Below are positions 34,691-43,509 of a stretch of 64,000 nucleotides of DNA, piece after piece. Within the stretch, counting starts at the first letter, position 1. Every line of letters starts with the position of its first letter. The DNA comes from Hymenobacter negativus (lineage in GTDB: Bacteria; Bacteroidota; Bacteroidia; Cytophagales; Hymenobacteraceae). The stretch covers positions 806,001 through 870,000 of the forward strand of contig NZ_JAEDAE010000001.1 of NCBI RefSeq assembly GCF_016056375.1. The letters are read 5' to 3'. Below the pieces are notes generated by a model that worked only from the letters and a program-made list of their open reading frames with translations, made no database searches and was not told the origin of the DNA. The translations under genes and the position numbers were made by a program.

Positions 34691-36202
34691 ATGAAAAAAA
34701 TCTCCAAGCTGCTCGTCGCCAACCGGGGCGAAATTGCGCTGCGCGTGTTGCGCTCCGCCAAGGAAATGGGCATTGCCACCGTGGCCATCTACTCCGAAGC
34801 CGACCGCAACGCCCTGCACGTGCGCTACGCCGACGAGGCCGTGTGCGTAGGCCCGCCCGCTTCCAAAGACAGCTACCTGCGCGGCGATAAGATTCTCGAA
34901 GTCTGCAAACAGCTGGGCGTCGATGCCATCCATCCCGGCTACGGCTTCCTTTCGGAGAATGCCGGCTTTGCCCGCGCCGTGCGCGAGGCGGGGCTGATTT
35001 TTGTGGGCCCCAGCCCCGAGGCCATGGAAATCATGGGCGACAAGCTTTCGGCCAAGCAGGCAGTACAGGCCTACAACATCCCGCTGGTACCGGGCACGGC
35101 CGAGGCCATTTCCGACGTAGCCGCGGCCAAGCAGATTGCGGAGGAAGTGGGCTTTCCGATTCTGATTAAGGCCTCGGCCGGCGGTGGCGGCAAGGGCATG
35201 CGCATGGTAAACAACTCGGCAGAATTCGAGGAGCAGATGCAGCTGGCTATTAATGAGGCCGTGTCGGCCTTTGGCGATGGCGCGGTGTTCATTGAAAAGT
35301 TCGTGACGGGGCCGCGCCACATCGAGATTCAGGTGCTGGGCGACGAGCACGGCCACATCGTGCACCTGTTCGAGCGCGAGTGCAGCATTCAGCGCCGCCA
35401 CCAGAAGGTGATTGAGGAAGCACCCTCGTCGGTGCTCACGCCCGAGCTGCGCGCCCGCATGGGCCAGTGCGCCGTGGACGTGGCCCGCGCCTGCGACTAC
35501 ACCGGCGCCGGTACCGTGGAATTTCTGCTCGACGACAAGCACAATTTCTACTTCCTGGAGATGAACACCCGCCTGCAGGTAGAACACCCCGTAACCGAGC
35601 AAATCACAGGCCTCGACTTGGTGAAGGAGCAAATCCGGGTGGCGGAGGGCTACCCCCTGCCCTTCTCGCAGGACGACCTCGCCATCACCGGCCACGCCCT
35701 GGAGCTGCGCGTGTACGCCGAAGACCCGCAAAACAACTTCCTGCCCGACATCGGAAATCTGACCACCTACGTGCGCCCCCAGGGCCCCGGCGTGCGCGTC
35801 GACGACGGCTTCGAGCAGGGCATGGACATTCCGATTTACTATGACCCGATGATTGCCAAGCTGGTCACCTTCGGGGCCGACCGCCAAGAGGCCATTGCCC
35901 GCATGCTGCGCGCCATCGAGGAGTATCAAATCACGGGCATCGAAACCACGCTGGGCTTTGGCCGCTACGTGCTGACGCACCCCGCCTTCGTAAGCGGCAA
36001 CTTCGACACAAATTTCATCCGCGACCATTTCACGCCTACCACCCTCGCCCCCGCCGCGCCGGACGAGGCTACGGCCAAAATAGCTGCCGCGCTGGGCGCC
36101 ATGCTGCTCAGCGAGAAGAAACCCAAAGCGGCGGCCGTTACTGGCGAAACGGCCGCCGCGGAAGTTTCGGGCTGGCGGCGGAATCGGCTGGGCGTGCGGT
36201 AG
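34691..36202 (+). CDS. accC: Biotin carboxylase subunit of an acyl-CoA carboxylase
   Basis: 503 residues. It carboxylates biotin on a carrier protein using ATP and bicarbonate. Landmarks: KLLVANRGEIALRVLRSAKE, GYGFLSENAGFA, the ATP-grasp glycine loop KASAGGGGKGMRMV, FIEKFVTGPRHIEIQVLGD, and the catalytic EMNTRLQVEHPVTE. The last 55 residues extend beyond the usual 450-residue AccC and are Ala-rich. No carrier or carboxyltransferase gene is adjacent, so acetyl-CoA and propionyl-CoA carboxylase roles cannot be separated. Confidence 0.9.
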   Translation: MKKISKLLVANRGEIALRVLRSAKEMGIATVAIYSEADRNALHVRYADEAVCVGPPASKDSYLRGDKILEVCKQLGVDAIHPGYGFLSENAGFARAVREAGLIFVGPSPEAMEIMGDKLSAKQAVQAYNIPLVPGTAEAISDVAAAKQIAEEVGFPILIKASAGGGGKGMRMVNNSAEFEEQMQLAINEAVSAFGDGAVFIEKFVTGPRHIEIQVLGDEHGHIVHLFERECSIQRRHQKVIEEAPSSVLTPELRARMGQCAVDVARACDYTGAGTVEFLLDDKHNFYFLEMNTRLQVEHPVTEQITGLDLVKEQIRVAEGYPLPFSQDDLAITGHALELRVYAEDPQNNFLPDIGNLTTYVRPQGPGVRVDDGFEQGMDIPIYYDPMIAKLVTFGADRQEAIARMLRAIEEYQITGIETTLGFGRYVLTHPAFVSGNFDTNFIRDHFTPTTLAPAAPDEATAKIAAALGAMLLSEKKPKAAAVTGETAAAEVSGWRRNRLGVR

Positions 36203-36213
36203 GCCGTCATCAT

Positions 36214-36254
36214 AAAAAAAGAAGCCTGGCTGAAATAGTCAGGCTTCTTTTTTT
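36214..36254 (+). terminator. Terminator after accC
   Basis: AAAAAAAGAAGCCTG / CAGGCTTCTTTTTTT with an 11-base loop; a strong stem with T run. Confidence 0.9.
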
Positions 36255-36314
36255 AGCCTGCTTCTGCGGTGAGCTGTCGCCCCGCAGTTAACCGGCTATG
36301 GGCTTGGTATCAGG

Positions 36315-37103
36315 TTAGTGCTGGCTGCCCTGCATCATCCTTAGTACATCGGCCAGGGGCTCCTGGCTGATTAAAAAGCCATGCTGAGCGGTGGCATCCA
36401 TCGCGGCAATCATGATGATGACGAGGGCAAACGCGGCCGCTAGGACGGGCATGCCCACCAGCCGCCGGTGGCTGAACATGCCGGTCTGGTAACCCACGCT
36501 GAGCATGCTCATCGCGGAAAGCAGGTTGAGCACCAGCCAGATTCGGCCTGGAATGTGGTAGCCCAGGGCAACGGTTTTGCGGGCAGTATGCACGTTTAGC
36601 AACTCGCTCAACGAACCGATGAAGAGGCTGCGTATTTCCGAATCCATATTTTCCGGCACCAGCGAAGCGGCTTGTTGCCACATCAGCTGCTGGAGTTCGT
36701 TGGTACGGGGTTCTCGTTTTTTTGCCACGGCCAGCGAGGTGATACCCAGGCGCAGGGCTACGTACTCCGGAAACAGCTTTTGCAGGGCCTGCCGCTGCTT
36801 TTCGGGGAGCAGGCGGCTGTATTGGTAGGCCGTTCGAATTCGGTTGGCATCTTCAATCACCAGCTCGCGGCGGGCATCGAAACGGGAGGCCGTCATGGCA
36901 AAGGTGAAGGCGAGCAGGAAGGCCAACAAACCCAGCACGGCCCCCACCACGGCGGTCACCGGCGGCTCGGGCTCACGCAAGCCGCGCCGAATCAGGAGCC
37001 GCCCTAAGCGAAAACCAGCCTCGTTGGCACCCAACGAAACCCCAATTACCAGCAGGAATAATAGCCACGAGGGCAGGGTTGAGATAAAGACAGCGGTGTC
37101 CAT
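36315..37103 (-). CDS. DUF4239-like membrane protein
   Basis: 262 residues from ATG 37103 (an ATG at 37145 is in frame but adds non-hydrophobic residues). Two N-terminal helices (FISTLPSWLLFLLVIGVSLG and VVGAVLGLLAFLLAFTFAMT), a long central helical part with many Arg/Gln, and two C-terminal helices (IWLVLNLLSAMSMLSVGYQ and MPVLAAAFALVIIMIAAMD) match the bestrophin-like DUF4239 family. Function unknown. A 16-bp perfect palindrome lies immediately upstream. Confidence 0.75.
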   Translation of the reverse strand: MDTAVFISTLPSWLLFLLVIGVSLGANEAGFRLGRLLIRRGLREPEPPVTAVVGAVLGLLAFLLAFTFAMTASRFDARRELVIEDANRIRTAYQYSRLLPEKQRQALQKLFPEYVALRLGITSLAVAKKREPRTNELQQLMWQQAASLVPENMDSEIRSLFIGSLSELLNVHTARKTVALGYHIPGRIWLVLNLLSAMSMLSVGYQTGMFSHRRLVGMPVLAAAFALVIIMIAAMDATAQHGFLISQEPLADVLRMMQGSQH

Positions 37104-37104
37104 G

Positions 37105-37120
37105 ACTCGTATATACGAGT
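37105..37120. promoter_or_regulatory. 16-bp perfect palindrome upstream of the DUF4239 gene
   Basis: ACTCGTATATACGAGT is its own reverse complement and ends one base before the start codon of the minus-strand gene. It may be an operator. Confidence 0.4.
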
Positions 37121-37176
37121 ATATCGGCATTGATGAATGCCACAAGGTGTCAATACCTGACCGTTATTCGGACGGG

Positions 37177-37635
37177 TTAGTCAACGCTGGCTTTGATGCG
37201 CGGGTCGAACTCAAAATCCTCCCAGCCGCTAATTTTCACCTGCGCAAAGTCGGGATGGCGGGTGTTGAGCACGTAGTTGTGCTCGTGGGCGATGATGGAG
37301 GACGGCACCCGCAGAATGGCGGCCGTCTGGCGCTGGTACCAGGCGGCACCAAGGGGCTGGCAGCGGGCGTAATGCCTCGGCAGTTGCCACTCGGGCGGCA
37401 GCTGGTCCAACGTCAGCTCTTCGATGGGCAGGGCATCGGGCACATCGATGCGGATAACCCGAAAGAGGCTGTTGAGGCCTTCGCCGCTGCGGTGCACCAC
37501 GTTTTCGAGGCAGGCCAGGGCGCGGCTGCCAGCAGCATAGATAACTAGCTGGCCGCGGGTATTCCAGCGGCCGGGGTTGCCGGAAGCGACAAGCTCACCG
37601 GCGTATTTGGCCAGGCAAATGCGGTAGATTTCCAC
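37177..37635 (-). CDS. RES-domain toxin
   Basis: 152 residues. RES toxins fold like ADP-ribosyltransferases and deplete NAD in cells. The three name-giving residues are visible: Arg23 in GRWN, Glu44 in ACLENVVH and Ser112 in RVPSSII, with Tyr33 in VIYAAG and the closing HEHNYVLNTRHPDF. It starts 8 bases after the antitoxin stop, the usual antitoxin-first order. No truncation is seen, so the pair looks functional. Confidence 0.92.
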   Translation of the reverse strand: MEIYRICLAKYAGELVASGNPGRWNTRGQLVIYAAGSRALACLENVVHRSGEGLNSLFRVIRIDVPDALPIEELTLDQLPPEWQLPRHYARCQPLGAAWYQRQTAAILRVPSSIIAHEHNYVLNTRHPDFAQVKISGWEDFEFDPRIKASVD

Positions 37636-37643
37636 TCGAAGTC

Positions 37644-38087
37644 TTAGGCTAAGTCGCCGTGGGCAATGCGGTCAACTTCGTCGGCCACGAGGTCGATGCC
37701 GCCGCTGGTTTCGAGCAGGGCCAGCGGGGCCTGGTTGTCGAGGCCGTAGGCAGGCTTATCAAGCCAGCGGCGGAAAGCCGGGAGCGCGCCGAAGACTTCT
37801 TCGCCCTGGCGGGCGAGGGCCAGCAGCTTAAGGATTTGCTCGCTGGCGGCGGGGCCAAGGCGCTTTTTGCCTTCACGATAGGCGCGCAACGTTTTGGTGG
37901 TGGTGTGCAGGAGGTTGGCCAGCTCGTCGGTGCTCAACTTGAGCAGAGCCGCCACGTCGAAGGCCGTTTTGGCGGGTACGCCGTTGCGGGCCTCCATCAC
38001 GAGGGCGAAGGAATCGGCCACGGTGGCTTGCAATCCCCGCAGGGCGGGCGAATACACGGCGGCGGGAGGCGTGGCGAGAGCAGTCAT
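37644..38087 (-). CDS. Xre/MbcA/ParS-type antitoxin
   Basis: 147 residues from ATG 38087; a much longer upstream frame only translates the operator region. The N-terminal helix-turn-helix part (FDVAALLKLSTDELANLLHTTTKTLRAYREGKK, about 43-75) is DNA-binding, and the C-terminal part (EVFGALPAFRRWLDKPAYGLDNQAPLALL...) is the toxin-binding MbcA/ParS domain. It neutralises the RES toxin and should repress its own promoter through the two palindromes at 38119-38153. Confidence 0.92.
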   Translation of the reverse strand: MTALATPPAAVYSPALRGLQATVADSFALVMEARNGVPAKTAFDVAALLKLSTDELANLLHTTTKTLRAYREGKKRLGPAASEQILKLLALARQGEEVFGALPAFRRWLDKPAYGLDNQAPLALLETSGGIDLVADEVDRIAHGDLA

Positions 38088-38111
38088 AGGAGGATAAAAT
38101 TGATTCTTACC

Positions 38112-38153
38112 CAAAGATGGGAAATATTTCCCTGACAACGGGGAAATATTTCC
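38112..38153 (-). promoter_or_regulatory. Double palindromic operator and promoter of the RES-Xre pair
   Basis: GGAAATATTTCC occurs twice (38120-38131 and 38142-38153), centres 22 bp apart, that is two helical turns. The first is flanked to make GGGAAATATTTCCC. On the minus strand CATCTTTG (38119-38112), one base from TAnnTTTG, follows at once, so a repressor bound here would cover the promoter. The antitoxin ATG is 24 bases further on. Confidence 0.7.
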
Positions 38154-38325
38154 TTTGGTTTCATTGGCCCGGCCGTAGCGGACATGGGAACCCGCTGGTA
38201 AGTGCCCCGCCGACAGCCAGCCCCGCCCGCCAAAAACAACGCGGCCCGGGCGTATCCATTCAGCCCCCGCTCCTACTGGCAGGCTCGCGTTCCGTATGCC
38301 TACCATATTTTACGTTTCTACTTTG

Positions 38326-38745
38326 ATGGTCTTTCAGAAACAGCTGCAGTTGCCAGCCATGCGCCGGGGCTTCCATCTCATCACCGAATATGTATTGCAA
38401 GGGCTGCCCGAGCTGGCGCGGGTGCGGGCCGGCCTGCTGCACGTGTTCATTCAGCACACCTCGGCCAGCCTTTGCATCAACGAAAATGCTGACCCCACGG
38501 TGCGGCACGATTTCGAGCAGTTTTTCAACCGCGCGGCACCCGAAAATGCGCCTTACTTCCGCCACAATTCCGAGGGCCCTGATGACATGCCCGCCCACTT
38601 GAAAGCGGCAATGCTGGGCAGTAGCGTCAGCATCCCGGTCACGAACGGGCGGCTGGCGCTGGGCACCTGGCAGGGCATCTACCTGGGCGAGCACCGCGAC
38701 CACGGCGGCCGGCGGACGCTGGTAATTACGCTGTTGGGCGAGTGA
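38326..38745 (+). CDS. YjbQ family protein (UPF0047)
   Basis: 139 residues from ATG 38326, matching the family length; an ATG at 38296 is also in frame. Family marks: RRGFHLITEYV, LLHVFIQHTSASLCINENADP, and the end GTWQGIYLGEHRDHGGRRTL, with the conserved His residues of the small beta-barrel trimer. E. coli YjbQ can replace thiamine phosphate synthase, but the physiological reaction is uncertain. It diverges from the antitoxin gene across the operator region. Confidence 0.9.
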   Translation: MVFQKQLQLPAMRRGFHLITEYVLQGLPELARVRAGLLHVFIQHTSASLCINENADPTVRHDFEQFFNRAAPENAPYFRHNSEGPDDMPAHLKAAMLGSSVSIPVTNGRLALGTWQGIYLGEHRDHGGRRTLVITLLGE

Positions 38746-38854
38746 GGGTGCCAGTCAATTTGGCCTGAAATGACCGCCGGCCCGATACCGCACCGGGAGC
38801 ACGGCGGCCACGGCATCAAACCGATTCTGAAGCCTTGATTATGACGCTTCACAC

Positions 38855-38892
38855 AAAACCGGCCGCCACGCTCACGCATGACGGCCGGTTTT
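38855..38892. terminator. Terminator between YjbQ and the YCF48 protein gene
   Basis: AAAACCGGCCG / CGGCCGGTTTT with a 16-base loop, placed between convergent genes. Confidence 0.75.
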
Positions 38893-38919
38893 ATGGGCAA
38901 TACCTGGCTTATTGGATAT

Positions 38920-41319
38920 CTATTGTTTCATGATGCGGCGGCGGTAAACCTGCTCGCCCTGATGCACCCAGAGGATATAGATGCCGCTGTGCAGTCCGGC
39001 CAGGTCGACGCCAGAGTCGGTGGTTTCGCGCACGCGGGTGCCTTGCAGCGAAAACACCTCGATGCGGGCCGTGCCCCGGCTACCAGGGGCCACTACGCGC
39101 AGGTAGCTGCTGGTAGGGTTGGGATAAACGGCCAGCTCGGGCGTGGGAAGTACCGATTGCATCGGCGTGGCAAACGTTGATTCGGCGCTGTAATACACGC
39201 TGCCGTTGTGGACCATGCGTATCCGCACGCGGTAGGTGGTGGCCGGCAGCAGGCCGCTGGGCACTTGGGCCCGAAGCGAGTCGCTGCCGTACCACAGCGT
39301 GGGGTAGGCCGCGGCCACCTTGCTAAAGCCCGGCGCACTGGCCAGGCCGTATTCAAAGCGGGCACTGTCAACAATGCAGTTGGTGCTGATGAGCGTGCCC
39401 GCCAGCACGGCGCTGCTATCGGTGAGCACGGCAGGCGGCAGCACCTCGGCCCGGAACGGCCAGGGAGTCGCGGCGAGCGAGCGCCGCACCAGCATGCCGT
39501 TGCCACCGCCCAGCACCAGCGACTGCCCGCCGTGGGTGTAGGCCATGGCCTGCGAGCCCAGGTTACGCTCCCAAATCCAGGAGCGCCCCCCGTCGGCGGT
39601 GCGGAAGATGGAACCTGCGTCGTCCTGCACGCAGCCATTGTCGCGGTCGAAGAAATGCAGGCGCAAGGTGTGGCCGGCAGCGTAGGGGCGGCTGCGGTTG
39701 AGCTGGGATGGCATCCAGGTGCTGCCCCCGTCCGTGGTTTTGTATATGGTGGCGTACTCGTCGAGGGCGTAGCCCACCTGCGCGTCCACAAAGGCGACGT
39801 CGCTGGGGGTGCCGTACTGGCCCAGCCGAACCGGCTGCCAGCTGAGGCCGCTGTCGGTGGTTTTGTACAGGTCGTTGTAGCCGATGGCAAATCCGGTGCT
39901 GGGCGACACAAAGGCGAGCTTGCGCAAGCCCTGGCTGTAGGAGCCATTGACCACCTGCCAGGTGCGGGCGCCGTCGATGGTACGGGCCAGCACTGTGTTG
40001 ACGCCATCGGAGCCGGCGGCGAAGCCCACCTGGGCATTCGCCATGCTCAGGGTGGAAACGACGGTGGTGCCGTTGTAACGGCCCGGCACGGCGGCCGAAG
40101 TCCAGGTCAGGCCCCCGTCAACTGACCGCGAGATGTTCCCATTCACTGCTATTAGGGTGCTGGCATCGGGGCAGGCCAGCACAGTCCCGCTCGTGGGGGA
40201 GCGCAGGCCCCAGTTGTCGCCGCCGTCGGTGGTGTGCAGCAGGCCGTTGGTGCTCAGTGCATAGCCCATCAGGCCCTGGCCCGGAAACACCAGCGCATTG
40301 ATGTTGCCCATGAGCGGCCCCAGTGGCAGCCAGGTCTGGCCGCCGTCGACGGTCCGCATGATGGGGCCTTTGTTGCCTTGGCCGGTTACGTAGCCGGTGG
40401 CGGGCGACGTGAAATACACGCTACGCCAGTTGTTGCCCGCGATTAGCCCCGAAGTTGCGGCCGGCCCGATGGCCGTCCAGCTCAGCCCCGCGGTGGCGGT
40501 AGAATAGATGGTGCCATAATCGCCCACCGCAAACCCCACGCTGGGCGACAGGAAGTGCATTTCGTTAATGTCCTCCAGGCGGTTCGACACCACCGTCCAG
40601 GTCAGGCCGCCGTCGCTGGTGCGCAGCAGGTCGCTGTGCTCGCGGTGGGCAAACCCCACCAGCGGCGAGATGAAGTGGAGCATGGTGATTTCAGAAGGGA
40701 TATACGTCACCTCCGACAGCTTGGTCCAGGTAGTGCCTCCGTTGGTGGTTTTGTATATTTTTCCGCCCCACGTGCCCATAAAGCCGACCTTGCCCGACAC
40801 GAAAAAACTACTCAGTACCTGAACGCCAGTGGCCGTCTCCTGCCACTGCCGACCACCATCTACCGACCGCCGCAGCAGGCCGTTATTCGTCAGCTCCACC
40901 ACCGTATCGGCACTGATGGCGTGCAGGCGGGTGTAGTAGTGCTGCACCACCGGCGGGCCGTACCCCACGTATTGCGGAGCCGTTTGCGGAGCCCGCGATA
41001 CCCGCGCCCAGGTCTGGCCGCTATCGGTGCTGCGCCACAACACCCCGGGGTGCGTAAGCAGATAGCCCGTGCCATCGTGCGCGAATTCGAGGTCCGCGGC
41101 ATCGGGGTAGCGGGCCACTTCCCGCCAGGTCAGGCCGGCGTCATCGGTGCGCAGCAGCTGGCCCAACTCCTGTAGCACGAAGCCCCGGTTGGGGTTTACA
41201 AAGCGAATGGCTTGCCCCGAATAGGTATTGGGCTTGGGATTGAGCCACTGCCATTGAGCCGCAGCCGGCGAGATGTGCAGAAAACAAAGACAGATGGCAG
41301 CCAGTAGCAGTTTTTTCAT
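38920..41319 (-). CDS. YCF48-like beta-propeller protein exported by type IX secretion
   Basis: 799 residues. Signal peptide MKKLLLAAICLCFLHISPAA, then a long series of propeller blades each with a DGG-x-TW or DSG-x-TW turn (TDDAGLTWREV, TTNGGTTWTKL, TVDGGQTWLPL, SVDGGLTWTSA and others), as in photosystem II assembly factor YCF48 and BNR repeats. Residues about 625-715 resemble a fibronectin-like domain. The C-terminus, VYPNPTSSYLRVVAPGS...GLHSGIYILWVHQGE...KQ, is a type A T9SS sorting domain, so the protein is secreted or surface-attached. Function unknown; adhesion or binding is plausible. Confidence 0.88.
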   Translation of the reverse strand: MKKLLLAAICLCFLHISPAAAQWQWLNPKPNTYSGQAIRFVNPNRGFVLQELGQLLRTDDAGLTWREVARYPDAADLEFAHDGTGYLLTHPGVLWRSTDSGQTWARVSRAPQTAPQYVGYGPPVVQHYYTRLHAISADTVVELTNNGLLRRSVDGGRQWQETATGVQVLSSFFVSGKVGFMGTWGGKIYKTTNGGTTWTKLSEVTYIPSEITMLHFISPLVGFAHREHSDLLRTSDGGLTWTVVSNRLEDINEMHFLSPSVGFAVGDYGTIYSTATAGLSWTAIGPAATSGLIAGNNWRSVYFTSPATGYVTGQGNKGPIMRTVDGGQTWLPLGPLMGNINALVFPGQGLMGYALSTNGLLHTTDGGDNWGLRSPTSGTVLACPDASTLIAVNGNISRSVDGGLTWTSAAVPGRYNGTTVVSTLSMANAQVGFAAGSDGVNTVLARTIDGARTWQVVNGSYSQGLRKLAFVSPSTGFAIGYNDLYKTTDSGLSWQPVRLGQYGTPSDVAFVDAQVGYALDEYATIYKTTDGGSTWMPSQLNRSRPYAAGHTLRLHFFDRDNGCVQDDAGSIFRTADGGRSWIWERNLGSQAMAYTHGGQSLVLGGGNGMLVRRSLAATPWPFRAEVLPPAVLTDSSAVLAGTLISTNCIVDSARFEYGLASAPGFSKVAAAYPTLWYGSDSLRAQVPSGLLPATTYRVRIRMVHNGSVYYSAESTFATPMQSVLPTPELAVYPNPTSSYLRVVAPGSRGTARIEVFSLQGTRVRETTDSGVDLAGLHSGIYILWVHQGEQVYRRRIMKQ

Positions 41320-41378
41320 AACGGAAAATTAGGTCAAAATCCCTTGTTTCCCCTGCCGTCCCCACCTGCGCCCGCTTT

Positions 41379-42098
41379 CTACAGCAGGTCCCCCACCTCG
41401 CGCACGCCCACCGGCCGCGCCACCGTGAAGCCCTCGCCAAACTCGACCCCGATGATGTGCCCGAACTCCCGCGCCCGCGCTTCCATAAACCGGCCAAACG
41501 CCTGGCTAGAGAGGTAGGTTTGCGGCGCATCCAAATCAGGATTAAAGAATTGGGTTTTGAAGGCTTGAATGGCCTCCCATTTCTTCTCCCAATACGGCGT
41601 GATGTCAACCACGAAAGCGGGCGGCAGCTGCCGGTCCTGAATGTAGTGGTACACGTTTTTGGGCCGCCAGGCTTCCTGCGGCAGGCCGTCGTCGCCCAGG
41701 GTTTCAATCATGCGCAGACCGGCCAGAAAACAGGCATCAATGGCCAGCTGGGCCGCCCGCCCGTGGTCGGGGTGCCGGTCATCAATGGCATTGGCCAGCA
41801 CCACATCGGGCTGGTAGCGCCGGATAGCGGCAATGAGGGGCAGTTGGTGCTCCCGGTCGTTGCGGAAAAAGCCATCGGCCATGCCCAGGTTCTCGCGGAT
41901 GTCGATGCCCAGGATTTTATTAGAAGCTGCCGCTTCGGCCGCCCGCGTGGCCGGGGTGCCGCGCGTGCCCAGTTCGCCCCGTGTGAAGTCAACAATTCCC
42001 ACTTTCTTACCAATCGCCATGCTGGCCAGCAGCGTGCCGGTGCAGGACATTTCTACGTCGTCGGGGTGAGCGCCGAGGGCCAGGATATCGAGTTTCAT
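41379..42098 (-). CDS. bshB1: Bacillithiol biosynthesis deacetylase BshB1
   Basis: 239 residues, a PIG-L/LmbE zinc deacetylase that removes the acetyl group from GlcNAc-malate in bacillithiol synthesis. Zinc motifs: LGAHPDDVEMSCTGT (His11, Asp13, Asp14) and DDRHPDHGRA. BshB1-specific features are FTRGELGTRGT and VGVEFGEGF. Bacillithiol is known in several Bacteroidetes. It lies between the YCF48 gene and a palindromic repeat. Confidence 0.92.
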   Translation of the reverse strand: MKLDILALGAHPDDVEMSCTGTLLASMAIGKKVGIVDFTRGELGTRGTPATRAAEAAASNKILGIDIRENLGMADGFFRNDREHQLPLIAAIRRYQPDVVLANAIDDRHPDHGRAAQLAIDACFLAGLRMIETLGDDGLPQEAWRPKNVYHYIQDRQLPPAFVVDITPYWEKKWEAIQAFKTQFFNPDLDAPQTYLSSQAFGRFMEARAREFGHIIGVEFGEGFTVARPVGVREVGDLL

Positions 42099-42140
42099 AG
42101 GGAGAGTTGGGTGGGGATGGTTAATTTGAAGAAAAGCGTC

Positions 42141-42229
42141 CGTCGTGCCGAGCGCAACGCAGCATCTTTACCGCCGCAGTAAATAATTACGTTGCGCGGG
42201 CAAGATGCTTTGCTGCGCTCGGCACGACG
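42141..42229. repeat. Dispersed palindromic element, copy 1
   Basis: Arms 42141-42168 (CGTCGTGCCGAGCGCAACGC...) and 42202-42229 match at 25 of 28 positions. The arm continues inward with AGCATCTTTACCGC and GCAGTAA, also seen in copy 2 (43396-43497). It lies between bshB1 and the M23 peptidase gene. Confidence 0.75.
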
Positions 42230-42245
42230 TACGGGCGACTTAGCT

Positions 42246-43403
42246 TTACTTTATCCGCAGCTTTTTGCCGGGCTGCAAGGTGCGCACCCCTGGGTTCAAT
42301 TTTCTGAGGGTGCTTACGCGCACTCCGTACCGCTCGGCTACTTCCGACATGGTATCGCCGGAGCGCACCTTGTGCGTGACCACCTGCCGGGCGCGGGAGG
42401 GCGCCCCACCGCGGCTGCCGCTGCTTCGGTGCCCCAGGGCGCGGCTATAGTAATTAAACAGCGCCGAGGTGATGGTAAAATTGTCTTTCCGCAGCTTGTA
42501 GCCGGGGAAGTCGTACATCAGCACCGGGTTGATGGGGTTGCCCTGATAGCGCACCTCAAAGTGCAGGTGCGAGCCCGTGCTGCGCCCCGTGCTGCCGCCG
42601 TAGCCAATGAGCTGGCCCGCTTTCACGAAGGTACCCACCGTTACCAGCGCCTTGCTCAGGTGGCCATACACGGTCTCGAGGCCGTTGTAGTGGCGCACCA
42701 GAATGTAGTTGCCATAGCCGCCGCCGTCCCAGGCCTGAATGCGGACCACGCCGTCGAACACGGTTTTTACCGAGTCGCCGGTTTCCAAATCCAGGTCCAT
42801 GCCGTAGTGCCAGCGGTAGCCCCGGAAGGCGAAGCCCGAGGTAATGGGCGTACTCACCAGCGGCATTTTGGCGTAGCGCTGCCGGGGCGGGTCAGTCAGG
42901 TGCAGCTTCAGCGAGTCGCGGTAGCTGCGGCCGTCCACGCGGTACGGGTTCACCCGGTGCGTATCCCAGATGGAATAATAGCCTGCCACCTTCACCCACG
43001 ACGAATCAATGAGCACCTCCTCCGACATCTCCACGATTTCCTGTCCGCCCTCGTTCAGCGTCGTGGTGTCTTCGCTCACGATGCTGAGCTTCTTGGCTGG
43101 GTTGAAATAGATGGATTTCGCAGCGTCGGAGTTGTCGTCGGGGATTTCTTCGGTTTCGATGACCGTAGTCGTGTCGGGCCGCACATAGCGCATCCGGGGG
43201 GTTTTGATGCGAAAGAAGTCCGACTTGCCGGTTGTACTACCGGCTTTGGCCTTATTGCGTGGAGCCTTGCGGCGCTGCGCCAGGGCCGGGCTCAGCCCCG
43301 CCAGCAGCCACAGCAATGCCAGCAAGAGCAGCGCCGGGCGCCAAAATGTTGTTTTCAGGAAAGTCAAAAGCAGAAATCTATTAGCTGATTCATAAAACGT
43401 CAT
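42246..43403 (-). CDS. M23 peptidase with LysM domain
   Basis: 385 residues from ATG 43403; that ATG lies inside the arm of a palindromic repeat, and a TTG at 43367 would give a tighter signal peptide (TFLKTTFWRPALLLLALLWL, cleaved after ALA). The M23 domain shows HYGMDLDLETG and GSHLHFEVRYQG, the zinc ligands of LytM/NlpD-type endopeptidases. The last 45 residues (THKVRSGDTMSEVAERYGV...LQPGKKLRIK) are LysM, binding peptidoglycan. It should act in the periplasm in wall remodelling or as an amidase activator; the metal ligands look intact. Confidence 0.9.
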   Translation of the reverse strand: MTFYESANRFLLLTFLKTTFWRPALLLLALLWLLAGLSPALAQRRKAPRNKAKAGSTTGKSDFFRIKTPRMRYVRPDTTTVIETEEIPDDNSDAAKSIYFNPAKKLSIVSEDTTTLNEGGQEIVEMSEEVLIDSSWVKVAGYYSIWDTHRVNPYRVDGRSYRDSLKLHLTDPPRQRYAKMPLVSTPITSGFAFRGYRWHYGMDLDLETGDSVKTVFDGVVRIQAWDGGGYGNYILVRHYNGLETVYGHLSKALVTVGTFVKAGQLIGYGGSTGRSTGSHLHFEVRYQGNPINPVLMYDFPGYKLRKDNFTITSALFNYYSRALGHRSSGSRGGAPSRARQVVTHKVRSGDTMSEVAERYGVRVSTLRKLNPGVRTLQPGKKLRIK

Positions 43404-43497
43404 GCAGAACGCCGCGAAGCATCTCCACCGCCACCACTAATTCAATCAATGGATTACTACTGCGGTAAAGATGCTTCGCGGCGCTCTGCATGACGTT
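43396..43497. repeat. Dispersed palindromic element, copy 2
   Basis: Arms 43396-43424 (AACGTCATGCAGAACGCCGC...) and 43469-43497 match at 28 of 29 positions. The reverse complement of the right side reads AAGCATCTTTACCGCAGTAG, shared with copy 1. It separates trxB from the M23 gene. Confidence 0.8.
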
Positions 43498-43509
43498 CAG
43501 GAAGCAAAT

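Noticed and set aside
38088..38306. Upstream extension of the Xre antitoxin
   Set aside because: It covers the operator and promoter, and antitoxins of this family start near the ATG at 38087.
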